From: Clostridium ljungdahlii DSM 13528
GTDB lineage: Bacteria; Bacillota; Clostridia; Clostridiales; Clostridiaceae
Reading direction: 5' to 3'
Length of the DNA: 64,000 nucleotides
Assembly: GCF_000143685.1 (NCBI RefSeq)
Contig: NC_014328.1
Location: 3,968,001-4,032,000, forward strand
The position numbers and the translations under genes are program-made. Shown here one piece after another: positions 8,260 to 17,307 of the stretch. The notes under the pieces are model-generated. The model saw only the letters and a program-made list of their open reading frames with translations. It was not told the origin of the DNA and did no database searches. Position 1 is the stretch's first letter. The number at the start of each line of letters is the position of its first letter.

Positions 8260-8670
8260 TTATTTAAATCTGCCATTCTTTTGGTGTAATTTTGCATGTT
8301 CCTTTTGAGAAGGTAGTACTTCCAAATTATCTTCACTAAAATTTAATTTATTTTCATCTTTATGATGAACTATTTCTCCCTTTCTTAGTTTTCTTCCTAA
8401 TACTTTTTCAGCTATTACCCTATGCGCATGTCTACCATGAATCTTTGGGTATGATTTGCCATTACCTTTTAATAAATGGCCCCATCTTATATTTTCTTTA
8501 ACTTCATCAGTCATTCTTGTAGGATTAAGTTCTTTATTCATTTTTGTCATTCTTTTACTTGTATAAGTTTTTGAACACTCCCTACTACAAAATACATGGT
8601 TTTTTATTTCACATTTGTATCTATAAATTTCTCTACCACAATTTTCACATTTTACTTTTATTTTAGGCAT
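8260..8670 (-). CDS. HNH endonuclease with N-terminal zinc ribbon
   Basis: A 136-residue protein. Residues about 8-33 have CENC and CSREC pairs that should bind zinc. Residues about 80-130 form an HNH_3-type nuclease: HRVIAEKVLGRKLRKGEIVHH, then KDENKLNFSEDNLEVL and EHAKLH. It lies between VRR-NUC (which ends one base upstream of its start) and the helicase. Free-standing HNH genes inside replication modules are often homing endonucleases; one next to packaging genes may instead help terminase. The position here favours the former, as inference. ATG start. Confidence 0.82.
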   Translation of the reverse strand: MPKIKVKCENCGREIYRYKCEIKNHVFCSRECSKTYTSKRMTKMNKELNPTRMTDEVKENIRWGHLLKGNGKSYPKIHGRHAHRVIAEKVLGRKLRKGEIVHHKDENKLNFSEDNLEVLPSQKEHAKLHQKNGRFK

Positions 8671-8946
8671 CTATCTCAACTCCTTAATGAATTGTTTAAC
8701 TCCACTAATACTATCTATACATTCAACTCTAAATCCTAAAGTATTTAATTCCTTTGCCCTATACTCTTGAAGCTTTCTTCTTTTTTTACCTGGTGCTTTA
8801 AGCTCTACAAAAATAATCTTTCCATGTGGTAAAAGAACAATCCTATCAGGTACCCCAGACATCCCTGGACTAACAAACTTTAATGCTTTACCACCTATCT
8901 TCTCAATTTCTTTTTTCAGTCTTTTTTCGATAACACTTTCTAACAA
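8671..8946 (-). CDS. VRR-NUC domain nuclease
   Basis: A 91-residue protein that is almost entirely a VRR-NUC (PD-(D/E)XK) fold: an N-terminal helix with an early Glu (E3), GMSGVPDRIVLLPHGKIIFV with the catalytic Asp, and ELKAPGKK with the Glu-x-Lys pair. Phage VRR-NUC proteins act on branched DNA and sit beside SNF2 helicases, as here. The start is TTG at 8944-8946 with GAAGGTGAT five bases upstream, and no better ATG exists. The array of GGCAACAA repeats lies directly upstream. Confidence 0.85.
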   Translation of the reverse strand: MLESVIEKRLKKEIEKIGGKALKFVSPGMSGVPDRIVLLPHGKIIFVELKAPGKKRRKLQEYRAKELNTLGFRVECIDSISGVKQFIKELR

Positions 8947-8965
8947 TAAATCACCTTCTATTTAA

Positions 8966-9221
8966 GGCAACAAAGGCAACAATTTTTTCTTATATATGTG
9001 TATACGTATATTAGGCGTGTATATGTATATACATATATGCCTATTTATATAAATAATACTTATATAATATTTTTTGTTGCTTTTGTTGCTCATAGTATTT
9101 AAGTCTTTGGTATTATTAGCATTACAATGGCAACAACTTCGACAACAAAATTATTTTTTCTGTTGCCTTTGTTGCCATTGTAATTAAATATAAAAATAGC
9201 TTTGTTGCTAATTCTGTTGCC
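8966..9221. repeat. Five pairs of GGCAACAA-type repeats around an AT-rich palindrome (candidate phage origin)
   Basis: Paired copies of GGCAACAA or its close variants occur at 8966 and 8975 (forward), 9074 and 9083 (reverse), 9129 and 9141 (forward), 9160 and 9169 (reverse) and 9202 and 9214 (reverse). Three pairs have a 9-bp period and two have 12. ATTACAATGGCAACAA (9121-9136) and its exact complement (9169-9184) form a 16-bp inverted repeat. Between the first two pairs lies a TATA-rich stretch. The array fills the gap between the VirE primase/helicase gene and VRR-NUC, which suits replication-protein binding sites (iterons). Confidence 0.65.
9012..9043. repeat. AT-rich palindrome inside the repeat array
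   Basis: TAGGC (9012-9016) pairs with GCCTA (9039-9043), enclosing the perfect 16-bp palindrome ATATGTATATACATAT (9021-9036). Flanking DNA is almost pure A/T. It could be a DNA-unwinding element or a cruciform. Confidence 0.55.
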
Positions 9222-11644
9222 TAAATTTTGCGTGTGTAAGCTCTTTGTTTCCCATAAATTTTCCCAAATGTTAAGGAATTATTATATTTTTTCCATCCCT
9301 TTAAGCTTTTAAGGATATCATTAATTTCACGTGACTGAATTGGTGTAAGATGCTTTGGATCACCATTGAAAAGCTCACACCATATTTCCATTACACAGGT
9401 TTTAGTTCTTTGTATATTTCCTTCAGGTATATCACCAAATTCAGATCCATGTATATAATTTCTCCTATCCGCCATACACAGGCTATACCAGTTTTCAGGT
9501 AAAGGCTTGTTTAAATATTCTTCAATTAATCCAGCCTTTGCACTTTCCTCGCTATGAGCCTCCTGCTGTTTTTGTGCTTCTTTTTCTTCATCAGCACTTA
9601 AATACAAAGTCTCACCATCATTCCAGAGTGCTACAGCCTCAGCCCATATTTGATCTATTGTATAGCTGTCCATATCTTTAAATACACTTTTGCTATGGGC
9701 TGTTACACCTACATCTATTGGCCAAAACCTTCTATTACCGGTTTTATCTCTTAAGAACTCCCTATCATTTGTAGTACCTATAATTACACACTGACGTGGG
9801 AATCTGCTTGTCCTTCTGCCATATGCTACCCTGTAGATATCTTCCTGCTTGGATAAAAAATGTTTTGTAGCTTCAATATCAGCTTTCTTTGTTGCCATCA
9901 TTTCTCCCATTTCTAAGAGCCATACACCCTGTAATTGCTCATATGCTTCTTTACCAGTTACAGTAGTTAAGCTGTCAGAGTACCACTTTTTACCTAGTTT
10001 TTTAATAAAAGTACTTTTACCTATTCCCTGTGGTCCACTTAAAACTGCCATATTATCAAATTTACAACCTGGTTTAAATACTCTTGCTACTGCTGCCACT
10101 AATATTTTTCTCATGACTGTCCTTACATAACTGTTGTCTTCAGCACCTAAGTAATCTATAAGTAAAGTATCAACTCTTTTAATGCCATCCCATAATAAAC
10201 TATCTAAATACTCTTTTATTGGATGGAATGAATGTTTTTCAAAACTTAAGGCTAGAGCATCAGCACATTTTGTTGTAGAATTTATTTTGTAATACTTTTC
10301 TATAAATTCTCTAAGCCCACTATCGTCAGTATCATTCCAGTCTGACATATTATCTTTTTTTCTCCAGGGCAGTTGCCCAATAACTACAGCTCTATTTGAA
10401 AATTCATTATAAGCAATTTTTCCTTTTAATAGAGGCTCATTTTCAATTACTAAAAGAAAGTTGCTTATGGTACTCCTTAACTTTCCATTGTCTGTATATT
10501 CAAGATCTTTAAGCCACCTGGTGTCTGTTTCATCCTCAACTATTCCAAAGTCCTCCTGAGCTTTTTCCATACGTTCTTTACCAAGAGTTTGTATTACCTT
10601 TTCATCATTGGATGCAAATTCAGTCATTTTAGTAAATGAGGGTAATCTATTAGCTGGTGTATCTGGTTTTGCTTCATCATCAAGCCCACCAAACTTGTGT
10701 ATTCTTACTAAGTCAAAAGCATTACATAATATTTCTGAAGCTGGGTCCGTACCATGATGGCTGTAACTGAATTTATCTTCATACACTACAACCCCACCTG
10801 CTGTTGAACCTTCCGCATATGTGTACCTGGTTTCATCCATGCCAGGTACATACACATCTTTTAAAAACTCATCTATAGCTTCGCTTATTGAATAGGTCCT
10901 GCAGAAAGCACCTATAACACCTTTTTTATTTAATGGGTCTTCCTGTTTCTTTATAGCTGTGTTTATCTTTGCTCTTGTTCTGCTGCTCTCTGGCCAGTAA
11001 CTTACATCCTGCCATCCAAACGTATATCTATCAAGCACTTCATCAGGATTAAGCCATGGTAAGTCTTGAACCTTAAACACGTATTCTCCATTACTTGAAG
11101 TACTTGGCCAATACATAAGTCTTGAGGGTTCATATGTTGTATCGTCAAACTGGTCTATCCCTAAATCATCTGCAATTATTCTAGCAATAGCCTGGTATTC
11201 ATCTGGAAGCACTGGCCTTGATAAAGGTATTACAAGTCTCAGTCTTTGATTATCTGGCGCATGTGTATGAGTTGAATACATAAGACAATTAAAGTCCCAT
11301 AAAAGCTCTATACTTGACCATATATCGCCATTTGCATAATCTATATCTAAAGTAATTAGCGTCCTATTAGCAACGTTCTCAGCCTTCCTACGACCATTTT
11401 TTAAAGAGCCACCTACAAATCCGCCAATATCTTTAATTCTGTCTCTTTCACTCTTAGACATTTTTTTATATTCTGTATAAGTTTCAGGTGTTCTTGTTGT
11501 ATTAGATAGCTTTTCAACTAGAGCCGAGTATAATAAATTTTTGTTTTTCCAATGTTTTTCATGTTTGCTTTTTCCGGTGGCAAGTGTTATGGATCCATCA
11601 TATTTAATTTTAATTTTGGGACTATTTCTTGCCGTATATTCCAA
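9221..11644 (-). CDS. Phage primase/helicase with VirE (virulence-associated E) ATPase domain
   Basis: An 807-residue replication protein. The N-terminal third is primase-polymerase-like: LITLDIDYAN carries a D-x-D pair (D100, D102), and STHTHAPDNQRLRLVIPLSR (about 124-143) carries the His and Arg residues of the PriCT/AEP type. Residues about 480-720 are the VirE superfamily 3-like ATPase, with Walker A GPQGIGKST (537-545), WLLEMGEM as Walker B-like, and IIGTTNDREFLRD as sensor 1 with the following Arg finger region (GNRRFW). It would prime and unwind phage DNA for the family A polymerase. Start is TTG at 11644 behind GGGGGTGAT. The repeat array begins at its stop codon. Confidence 0.87.
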   Translation of the reverse strand: MEYTARNSPKIKIKYDGSITLATGKSKHEKHWKNKNLLYSALVEKLSNTTRTPETYTEYKKMSKSERDRIKDIGGFVGGSLKNGRRKAENVANRTLITLDIDYANGDIWSSIELLWDFNCLMYSTHTHAPDNQRLRLVIPLSRPVLPDEYQAIARIIADDLGIDQFDDTTYEPSRLMYWPSTSSNGEYVFKVQDLPWLNPDEVLDRYTFGWQDVSYWPESSRTRAKINTAIKKQEDPLNKKGVIGAFCRTYSISEAIDEFLKDVYVPGMDETRYTYAEGSTAGGVVVYEDKFSYSHHGTDPASEILCNAFDLVRIHKFGGLDDEAKPDTPANRLPSFTKMTEFASNDEKVIQTLGKERMEKAQEDFGIVEDETDTRWLKDLEYTDNGKLRSTISNFLLVIENEPLLKGKIAYNEFSNRAVVIGQLPWRKKDNMSDWNDTDDSGLREFIEKYYKINSTTKCADALALSFEKHSFHPIKEYLDSLLWDGIKRVDTLLIDYLGAEDNSYVRTVMRKILVAAVARVFKPGCKFDNMAVLSGPQGIGKSTFIKKLGKKWYSDSLTTVTGKEAYEQLQGVWLLEMGEMMATKKADIEATKHFLSKQEDIYRVAYGRRTSRFPRQCVIIGTTNDREFLRDKTGNRRFWPIDVGVTAHSKSVFKDMDSYTIDQIWAEAVALWNDGETLYLSADEEKEAQKQQEAHSEESAKAGLIEEYLNKPLPENWYSLCMADRRNYIHGSEFGDIPEGNIQRTKTCVMEIWCELFNGDPKHLTPIQSREINDILKSLKGWKKYNNSLTFGKIYGKQRAYTRKI

Positions 11645-11687
11645 GTTATCACCCCCTTTATATCTTTAACCTAAATAGAATTTTAAT

Positions 11688-11906
11688 TTAGTGTAGAAAC
11701 ACATAGCCCTCTTTGATATCTCGACATTCAGATTTTTTATAGATTAGTAACTCTTTTTGGCATCCACCCATATCTTCTGTAATGCATTCAAACTCTATAA
11801 AGTCTATATTATATAACTCATCATTGTTATCTAAATTCCATTCTATAGTAGAATTAAATTCTCTTCTTTTAATAACTTTCTTTATTACAGCCTCTATTAA
11901 ATTCAT
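11688..11906 (-). CDS. Hypothetical phage protein (72 aa)
   Basis: The ATG at 11906 (MNLIEAVIKKV) has GGAAGGAG ten bases upstream, so I prefer it to an in-frame ATG 20 codons earlier. The 72-residue product has a basic N-terminal helix, a beta-rich acidic middle (WNLDNNDELYNIDFIEFECI) and two Cys. I do not recognise a family. It lies between the SIR2 gene and the primase. Confidence 0.6.
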   Translation of the reverse strand: MNLIEAVIKKVIKRREFNSTIEWNLDNNDELYNIDFIEFECITEDMGGCQKELLIYKKSECRDIKEGYVFLH

Positions 11907-12048
11907 TTTAATAAAGCTCCTTCCTTTAAAAGCATTTAAATTAATTAAAAATACCGTAAAATTCATTTTTGAATAATACGGTATTATTATGATATTTAAT
12001 ATAAATTTTTATTAAATTTATTCTACTATAAAATAGCTATTATAATTT

Positions 12049-13395
12049 TCAAACCTCATATTTATCCCCATTCATCACTTTCCTTAGCAAATCAATGCAT
12101 GCACTTGAGTACTTCCTAAAACGACTTGTTTCACCGGTCTTAACTGATATATGATACTTATTATCTGTAGATTTAATATCGACTCCCTTTTCTTCTCTTA
12201 TCTTTTCAATTAATTCATTAGCTTTATACCAACTCTTAAATCCAAGTTTTTCAGCAACTTGCGTTAATGTATAGGGATAGGCAATATTAAATGTTTTTGG
12301 ATCAGCGACACTTGTTATGCCATAAATTTTGTTTATTTCATTATCGTCATTGAGTGCACTTTCCAATGTTTCATAATCAATTTCAATTTTGCGTTTTGGG
12401 ATATCTGCTCTTACTAATTCATATGTTCGAGATAGTAAAGCTCTTAATAATTTAGGATTCACTCTTTCAATTGCCTCTTCATTAGTAAAGGCCTTATATA
12501 CCCACTTGTAATCATCAGCTACAATTTGATTAATTCTTATGCTTTTATCATTTTCAAGATTAATTATTTTTTCCATGGGGTATTGCTCATTATTATTAAT
12601 TTTTTCACTCCAAGTAACAATATAAATATTAGGTACTAATTGATTGTTAGTTGATAATATTTCATCAATATCAGATAGTATAGCTTGTATATTAGGATCA
12701 CCAGCATTATATCCTATAAACACTAATGGGTGTTCCAAAAAGAATGTTAGTAACTTTGCACTAAGATACTTCTTTTTTGATAAAAATATATCATAATCTT
12801 GTTTTGTAAATACAAGACTTTCAGGCTCACTTATACATCCATGTATTTTAAATATTTCACCTATACTTGTATACTGAGATCTTAATATTTTTTGACCAAT
12901 AATAGGCGTATAATCATCGAAAATCATTTCAATAAATTTATCATAATTTGTTGTAATAATTGCATAGGGTTTAATTTCTTGAAGCAAGGTAATTTCATCC
13001 TGATGTAACTTTATTTCACTAATATTTTTAGGAACGATACTTTCAAACAAATCTGCGATTTTACTTTTAATAAATATATCTGATTTATACTCATCTGAAA
13101 AATACTCCTCAGGAAATTCTTCTTCACCATCTGACCAAGCCCATTCTTTATAAACATCTGATAATTCTGTACCGATTTTAATAGGATTCCCATACGTTTG
13201 TTTATAATAACCATATTTTTTAGCAATTGAACAGTTCTCTGCTAATATTTTTAATAATTGATTCCAATTAGGAGCATCAAAATATCTCTTAGATATACCA
13301 CTGCCTAAAAATAGTATTGGCTGACATTCCATATTAGTTAAGCATTCTTTAACATTACTAATACAATTATTTTTATAGGTTTCATACTTATTCAT
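12049..13395 (-). CDS. SIR2-domain protein (predicted NAD-consuming antiviral cargo) with C-terminal winged-helix-like domain
   Basis: A 448-residue protein. Residues about 20-270 are a SIR2_2 / SIR2-like Rossmann domain: FLGSGISKR (29-37), the NAD-site ITTNYDKFIE with N150 and D152, KIHGC with the catalytic-type H185, and FIGYNAGDPN (226-235). In bacterial defences such as ThsA, DSR1/2 and SIR2-HerA this fold degrades NAD during phage infection. Residues about 370-430 (TLTQVAEKLGFKSWYKANELI, then KYHISVKTGETSRFRKYS) look like a winged HTH, perhaps a nucleic-acid sensor. No partner helicase, Ago or TIR gene is adjacent. It interrupts the primase-polymerase gene pair and has its own extended -10 promoter, so it is probably expressed in the lysogen. 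The defence role is inferred. Confidence 0.82.
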   Translation of the reverse strand: MNKYETYKNNCISNVKECLTNMECQPILFLGSGISKRYFDAPNWNQLLKILAENCSIAKKYGYYKQTYGNPIKIGTELSDVYKEWAWSDGEEEFPEEYFSDEYKSDIFIKSKIADLFESIVPKNISEIKLHQDEITLLQEIKPYAIITTNYDKFIEMIFDDYTPIIGQKILRSQYTSIGEIFKIHGCISEPESLVFTKQDYDIFLSKKKYLSAKLLTFFLEHPLVFIGYNAGDPNIQAILSDIDEILSTNNQLVPNIYIVTWSEKINNNEQYPMEKIINLENDKSIRINQIVADDYKWVYKAFTNEEAIERVNPKLLRALLSRTYELVRADIPKRKIEIDYETLESALNDDNEINKIYGITSVADPKTFNIAYPYTLTQVAEKLGFKSWYKANELIEKIREEKGVDIKSTDNKYHISVKTGETSRFRKYSSACIDLLRKVMNGDKYEV

Positions 13396-13454
13396 ACTAT
13401 CCCCCCTATTTCCCCCCTATAAAATTACACTTTTTTTATTATCATCATATGGAA

Positions 13455-13463
13455 ATTATAACA
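13455..13463 (-). promoter_or_regulatory. Extended -10 promoter for the SIR2 gene with a possible operator
   Basis: TGTTATAAT on the minus strand (13455-13463) is a consensus extended -10 about 60 bp before the SIR2 start. It overlaps an inverted repeat with CATAC (13462-13466) and GTATG (13475-13479) arms. No good -35 is needed for an extended -10. Two G-runs follow before the ATG and serve as ribosome site. Confidence 0.55.
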
Positions 13464-13610
13464 TACTATTTTAGGTATGGTATCATTTTTTTGAACAAAA
13501 TGTCATATTTTTCAACACCGTATTATTCAGTTTTCAAGGTTCAATATTAAAACATAATTTATTTATGTTTTTGCAATCTAATAAAGTCATATTTAAGTGT
13601 ATATCTCTTA

Positions 13611-15563
13611 TTAATCTTTCATATAGTAATTACATTCATACCCATCCGCTTTAAGTGGAAGTCCTGGAGCCCATTCTATAGGTTCACCAAAAATATCACA
13701 TATTTCTTCCACTGTTCCTTTACCCTTAGGTACATCGCATATAAGTTCATCATGAACATGCATCACAATATGAAAACCTTTGTCTTCAACTCTCTGCATT
13801 GTTATGCCTAGGCAATCCCTAGCAGTGGCTTGAACTATATTCTCTACAATCTTAGGTCCATAAGTTTCTAATGTAGTCCACTGTTTAGAAGTCTGCTGTA
13901 AGCCTTCATAAGTAATTATTGGTTTATCATATGGACCGGGCTCTATCTTAGGTCTTATATAAGCTAACTTTCTTCCACTTGGCAGTTGAATAAATAAAAC
14001 CCCTGGGTCATATATAAATTTAAGTCCAAATTGCAGAACTACTGTTGTCCTCTCTCTTATTGCTTTTTTAGCTGCTTTGTCTACGTCCCACCAAAATTTA
14101 GTTATGTGTGGGCTTGCATCTCTCCAATCTTTTACCAGTCCTGGGAGTTCATCTTCTGGAATATTTTTTTTCTTATCCATACTCATAAGAGCTCCAACAC
14201 TTCCACCATAACCTAGTGCTAATTCTGCTATCTTTCCTTTTTGCCTCAGGTGTCCATTAATACCATGCTTTTCTACAGGAACCTTAAACATTTTAGATGC
14301 AGAGGCACAATAAATATCACCATTATTATTAAAAACATCAAGCCTCCATTGTTCTCCTGCATACCAGGCAATTACTCTTGCCTCTATGGCGCTAAAGTCA
14401 GCAACAATAAACCTATTACCTTCCTTAGGTATAAATGCAGTTCTAATAAGCTGTGAAAGCGTGTCAGGTATACTGTCATATAAGAACTCAACTTTATCAA
14501 ATTGTCCTGTTCTTATGAAGTTTCTGGCATCATCTAAATCTGGTAAATGATTTTGTGGCAAATTCTGTACTTGTACTAATCTTCCAGCCCATCTTCCAGT
14601 ACGGTTTGCACCATAGAATTGTAATAACCCTCTCATTCTTCCGTCTTCACATCTAGCTCTTTGCATAGTTTCATATTTTTTTATACTTGTCTTGGCCATA
14701 AGCTGTCTTAATTCTAAAATTTTTTTAACTTTTTCATCTTTACTTTCTTTTATAAGTGTTGGTATACTGTCCTTTGTAAGACTTTTAACTTCATGGCCAA
14801 CCCTTTCACCAATCCATCTTTTTAATTGAGTTGGGCTATTAGGATTGCTTAATCCTGTTAATTCTGTAGCCTCTTTCGTAAGCCTTTTATTATAACTGTT
14901 ATTACATTCAATTGCTTTTTCTATAAGCTCTATATCAGCTCCAACACCTCTATCATTTATGCACTGGTCTAATTCCCATAATCTCTGTTCATTTTCTGTA
15001 GTTGGATACCTATTCAATTTATTTCTTATAGCTCTTTCAACCTCAACATCTTGCTTATTATATTTTTTAAATATCTCCCACTTTTCTGGTGCATGTTCAG
15101 GTAAATTTCTAGTTCGGCCACCATTGGATTTAGTTGGCTTGCATGGCTTACAGAAATATTGAATTAAGGCTTTACCTTCTTTCATTTTTTGCTTGTCTTC
15201 TTCAAAACGCAGTACTTTACCAACCATATCAAGTGAACCTGGTAAACCAAGTATTAGAGATTGAACCATTGTGCATTGCCAATCTTCAGCATCTATTCCA
15301 TTTATTAAATATTTCTTTAATGCATTAATCTCAAAATTGGCATTAAATGCAGTTTTTAATATTCCTGGATTTAATAGAGCAGTTTTAACTTTCTGGGGTA
15401 ATTCTTCACCCTGAGCAAAATCTATAACTTCTACTGGTTCATCATTGAAAGCATAAGCAAATAGTAGTATTTGAAATGATGGGTGCTCACAATATTTATA
15501 AGCACCCACTTTTTTAATATCTAACTCGCAATATGTTTCAACATCTATTGCTAAAGTATCCAT
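13611..15563 (-). CDS. Phage family A DNA polymerase (PolA-like)
   Basis: A 650-residue polymerase. Residues 1-180 are a DnaQ-like 3'-5' exonuclease: D7-x-E9 in AIDVETY, FNANFEINAL, and YNKQDVEVE with D172. Residues about 290-650 are the polymerase: NRTGRWAGRLVQVQNLP, motif A VADFSAIEAR (D389), motif B RQKGKIAELALGYGG (440-454) and motif C MHVHDELI. There is no 5'-nuclease domain. It copies the phage genome with the VirE primase/helicase and DUF2815 protein. The ATG overlaps the stop of the DUF2815 gene in a TAATG junction, indicating translational coupling. Confidence 0.95.
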   Translation of the reverse strand: MDTLAIDVETYCELDIKKVGAYKYCEHPSFQILLFAYAFNDEPVEVIDFAQGEELPQKVKTALLNPGILKTAFNANFEINALKKYLINGIDAEDWQCTMVQSLILGLPGSLDMVGKVLRFEEDKQKMKEGKALIQYFCKPCKPTKSNGGRTRNLPEHAPEKWEIFKKYNKQDVEVERAIRNKLNRYPTTENEQRLWELDQCINDRGVGADIELIEKAIECNNSYNKRLTKEATELTGLSNPNSPTQLKRWIGERVGHEVKSLTKDSIPTLIKESKDEKVKKILELRQLMAKTSIKKYETMQRARCEDGRMRGLLQFYGANRTGRWAGRLVQVQNLPQNHLPDLDDARNFIRTGQFDKVEFLYDSIPDTLSQLIRTAFIPKEGNRFIVADFSAIEARVIAWYAGEQWRLDVFNNNGDIYCASASKMFKVPVEKHGINGHLRQKGKIAELALGYGGSVGALMSMDKKKNIPEDELPGLVKDWRDASPHITKFWWDVDKAAKKAIRERTTVVLQFGLKFIYDPGVLFIQLPSGRKLAYIRPKIEPGPYDKPIITYEGLQQTSKQWTTLETYGPKIVENIVQATARDCLGITMQRVEDKGFHIVMHVHDELICDVPKGKGTVEEICDIFGEPIEWAPGLPLKADGYECNYYMKD

Positions 15564-16123
15564 TAACCTAAGAAGTCATCTTCTGCTGTTTCTACAGCTT
15601 CAAAATCATCTTTTGCCCTTGTAAATCCTCCTAATGGTTCTCCATCTTCCAATTTTTGGACATTTCCCAGTCCTGCAGCAACACCCTTATTTCCTGATGC
15701 ACTATATGGGAAAAAATTCAATGTAAGTCTTGCGTAGCATCCACTGTATACTTCTGTAGCATCCAAGACAGGTTGTACATTTTGGTCAACTACACCAGGC
15801 TTATTTTTGCTATTAGCATTTAAGAAATAACTGTTTTCATAAGCTTCATCATCTGGTCTTTCACTATCTCCATCACGAAGAGGTGTTTTTAAGTTTGATG
15901 GTATCTTACCATTCCATTTAGATTTACCCTGTTCCTTAGCTTCTGCTACAGCTTCTTTGATAGCTTTTAATGTATCTGTATCAGTCTTAGGAATTATTAC
16001 ACTTACTGAGTATTTAGGCTCATTTCCTTCTATTGCATGAGGTTCAAAGAGATGTGCATAGCTTAATCTAACCTTTCCTGTAGTTACCTTTGTTCCTGTT
16101 CTTTTTGCTTTTATATTTGACAT
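15563..16123 (-). CDS. DUF2815 phage protein (probable ssDNA-binding protein)
   Basis: A 186-residue protein matching DUF2815: KVRLSYAHLFEPHAIEGNEP near the start, YSVSVIIPKTDTDTL, then GKIPSNLKTPLRDGD and a YSGCYARLTLNFFPY beta segment. The tail is acidic (AVETAEDDFLG), like the C-terminal tip of single-stranded DNA-binding proteins. Family members are encoded next to the phage DNA polymerase and are thought to coat single strands. Here it is coupled to the polymerase by overlap. ATG start at 16123 with GGAG upstream. Confidence 0.85.
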   Translation of the reverse strand: MSNIKAKRTGTKVTTGKVRLSYAHLFEPHAIEGNEPKYSVSVIIPKTDTDTLKAIKEAVAEAKEQGKSKWNGKIPSNLKTPLRDGDSERPDDEAYENSYFLNANSKNKPGVVDQNVQPVLDATEVYSGCYARLTLNFFPYSASGNKGVAAGLGNVQKLEDGEPLGGFTRAKDDFEAVETAEDDFLG

Positions 16124-16155
16124 AATATCTTCTCCTTTATAATTAAATTTTTTAT

Positions 16156-17307
16156 TTATTGAAAATCTGCTTTTGCAGAATTAAACACTTCTCTTTTATC
16201 TGTTTCTGGTACTAATACGGGTTTACCCTGAGGTTTTTCAATAAAGCCCTTTAGTAATTGATTAAGTTTTTTCTTACCTATTGCTTTTTCCATAGCAGAA
16301 ATGCCTAATAATTGAGCTGGTTTAAAAATAACATTGTCTGTATAGCCATTATCATAAAGAGTTTTAGCTACCATATTTTCATCTGTAAACTTCCTGTTAC
16401 TTCTTCCTTCAACTACTTTAAATCCTGTAAATTCTTCACCTTTTAATGCCTGATCTAAAGCATAGTCCTGTACATCTTTTGCCCATTTAGCAAGTTCTTC
16501 TGCTTTCCCTAATATATAAGCTATATCATCATTATCTAGGGTTGTAGGCTCTTGAAACTCATATTTTGCTAGTTCCATATTTTTATCGGCTCTAGCTTTA
16601 CATACTGCTTTAGCTCTGCAGAATCCACAGTGTTCTCCTGCTTTGAACTCTCCCTCGCCTTTGAAAGCAAGTTCAGCTGTAGGTTTTAGAACCTTTTCTG
16701 CCCATTCTAAGAGGTCATTTACTAATATTTCATCAGTAGAAATACTATCTAAGCGTGGTTGTATAATAGTCATTTTCACCTTTTTAATATCATACAGGAA
16801 ACTAAATTCAGCTATTGCTCCAAGAGCATAAAGCCTCATTTGTGGATTTCCTTTTGCACTTACAGGAACACCTTTTCCATACTTTAAATCACATATCTCC
16901 ATTGTTCCGTCTGCTATTGTTACAAAGTCACCTGTTCCAAAACCTTCAGGAACCCATTTACTAAAATTAAGTTTTTGTTCAATCTTAAAGATGGCATCCT
17001 TTGTTTTGGCCTTGGCTTCTGAAAATTTCTCCATGCATGTATCAACATAAGTTTCTACATAGTCTGGCATATCTGCGGTAAAAAGCTCATTATCTTGTAT
17101 TTTTTTTAACCTTGAATTATAGGTTCTAGTAGCCATTTCTTTTAAATTATGTTTTAAAGTTATTTCTCCAAGTTCATGTGCAAGAGTTCCCTCTGCAGCA
17201 TATTCACTTGTTTTTGGTGGAAATTTTTCTTCTAGTCTTACACAGGGTGGGCACTCAAGCCACCTATGTGAAGAACTAGCACTTAACACTGCATGTTGTT
17301 CTGGCAT
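16156..17307 (-). CDS. DUF2800 phage protein, Cas4/RecB-like nuclease fold
   Basis: A 383-residue DUF2800 protein. It starts with LSASSSHRWLECPPCVRLEE, followed by EGTLAHELGEI with the conserved His, and ICDLKYGKGVPV (about 135-146) with the D-x-K pair of a PD-(D/E)XK nuclease. A Cys cluster, HCGFCRAKAVCKARA, near 225-240 resembles the iron-sulfur cluster site of Cas4/AddB-type exonucleases. It is probably a recombination exonuclease working with the DUF2815 protein. Stop overlaps the next upstream gene by one base. Confidence 0.82.
   Translation of the reverse strand: MPEQHAVLSASSSHRWLECPPCVRLEEKFPPKTSEYAAEGTLAHELGEITLKHNLKEMATRTYNSRLKKIQDNELFTADMPDYVETYVDTCMEKFSEAKAKTKDAIFKIEQKLNFSKWVPEGFGTGDFVTIADGTMEICDLKYGKGVPVSAKGNPQMRLYALGAIAEFSFLYDIKKVKMTIIQPRLDSISTDEILVNDLLEWAEKVLKPTAELAFKGEGEFKAGEHCGFCRAKAVCKARADKNMELAKYEFQEPTTLDNDDIAYILGKAEELAKWAKDVQDYALDQALKGEEFTGFKVVEGRSNRKFTDENMVAKTLYDNGYTDNVIFKPAQLLGISAMEKAIGKKKLNQLLKGFIEKPQGKPVLVPETDKREVFNSAKADFQ

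Noticed and set aside
8966..9221. CRISPR array
   Set aside because: Repeats are only 8 bp, in both directions, with spacers that are not uniform; no cas genes are present.
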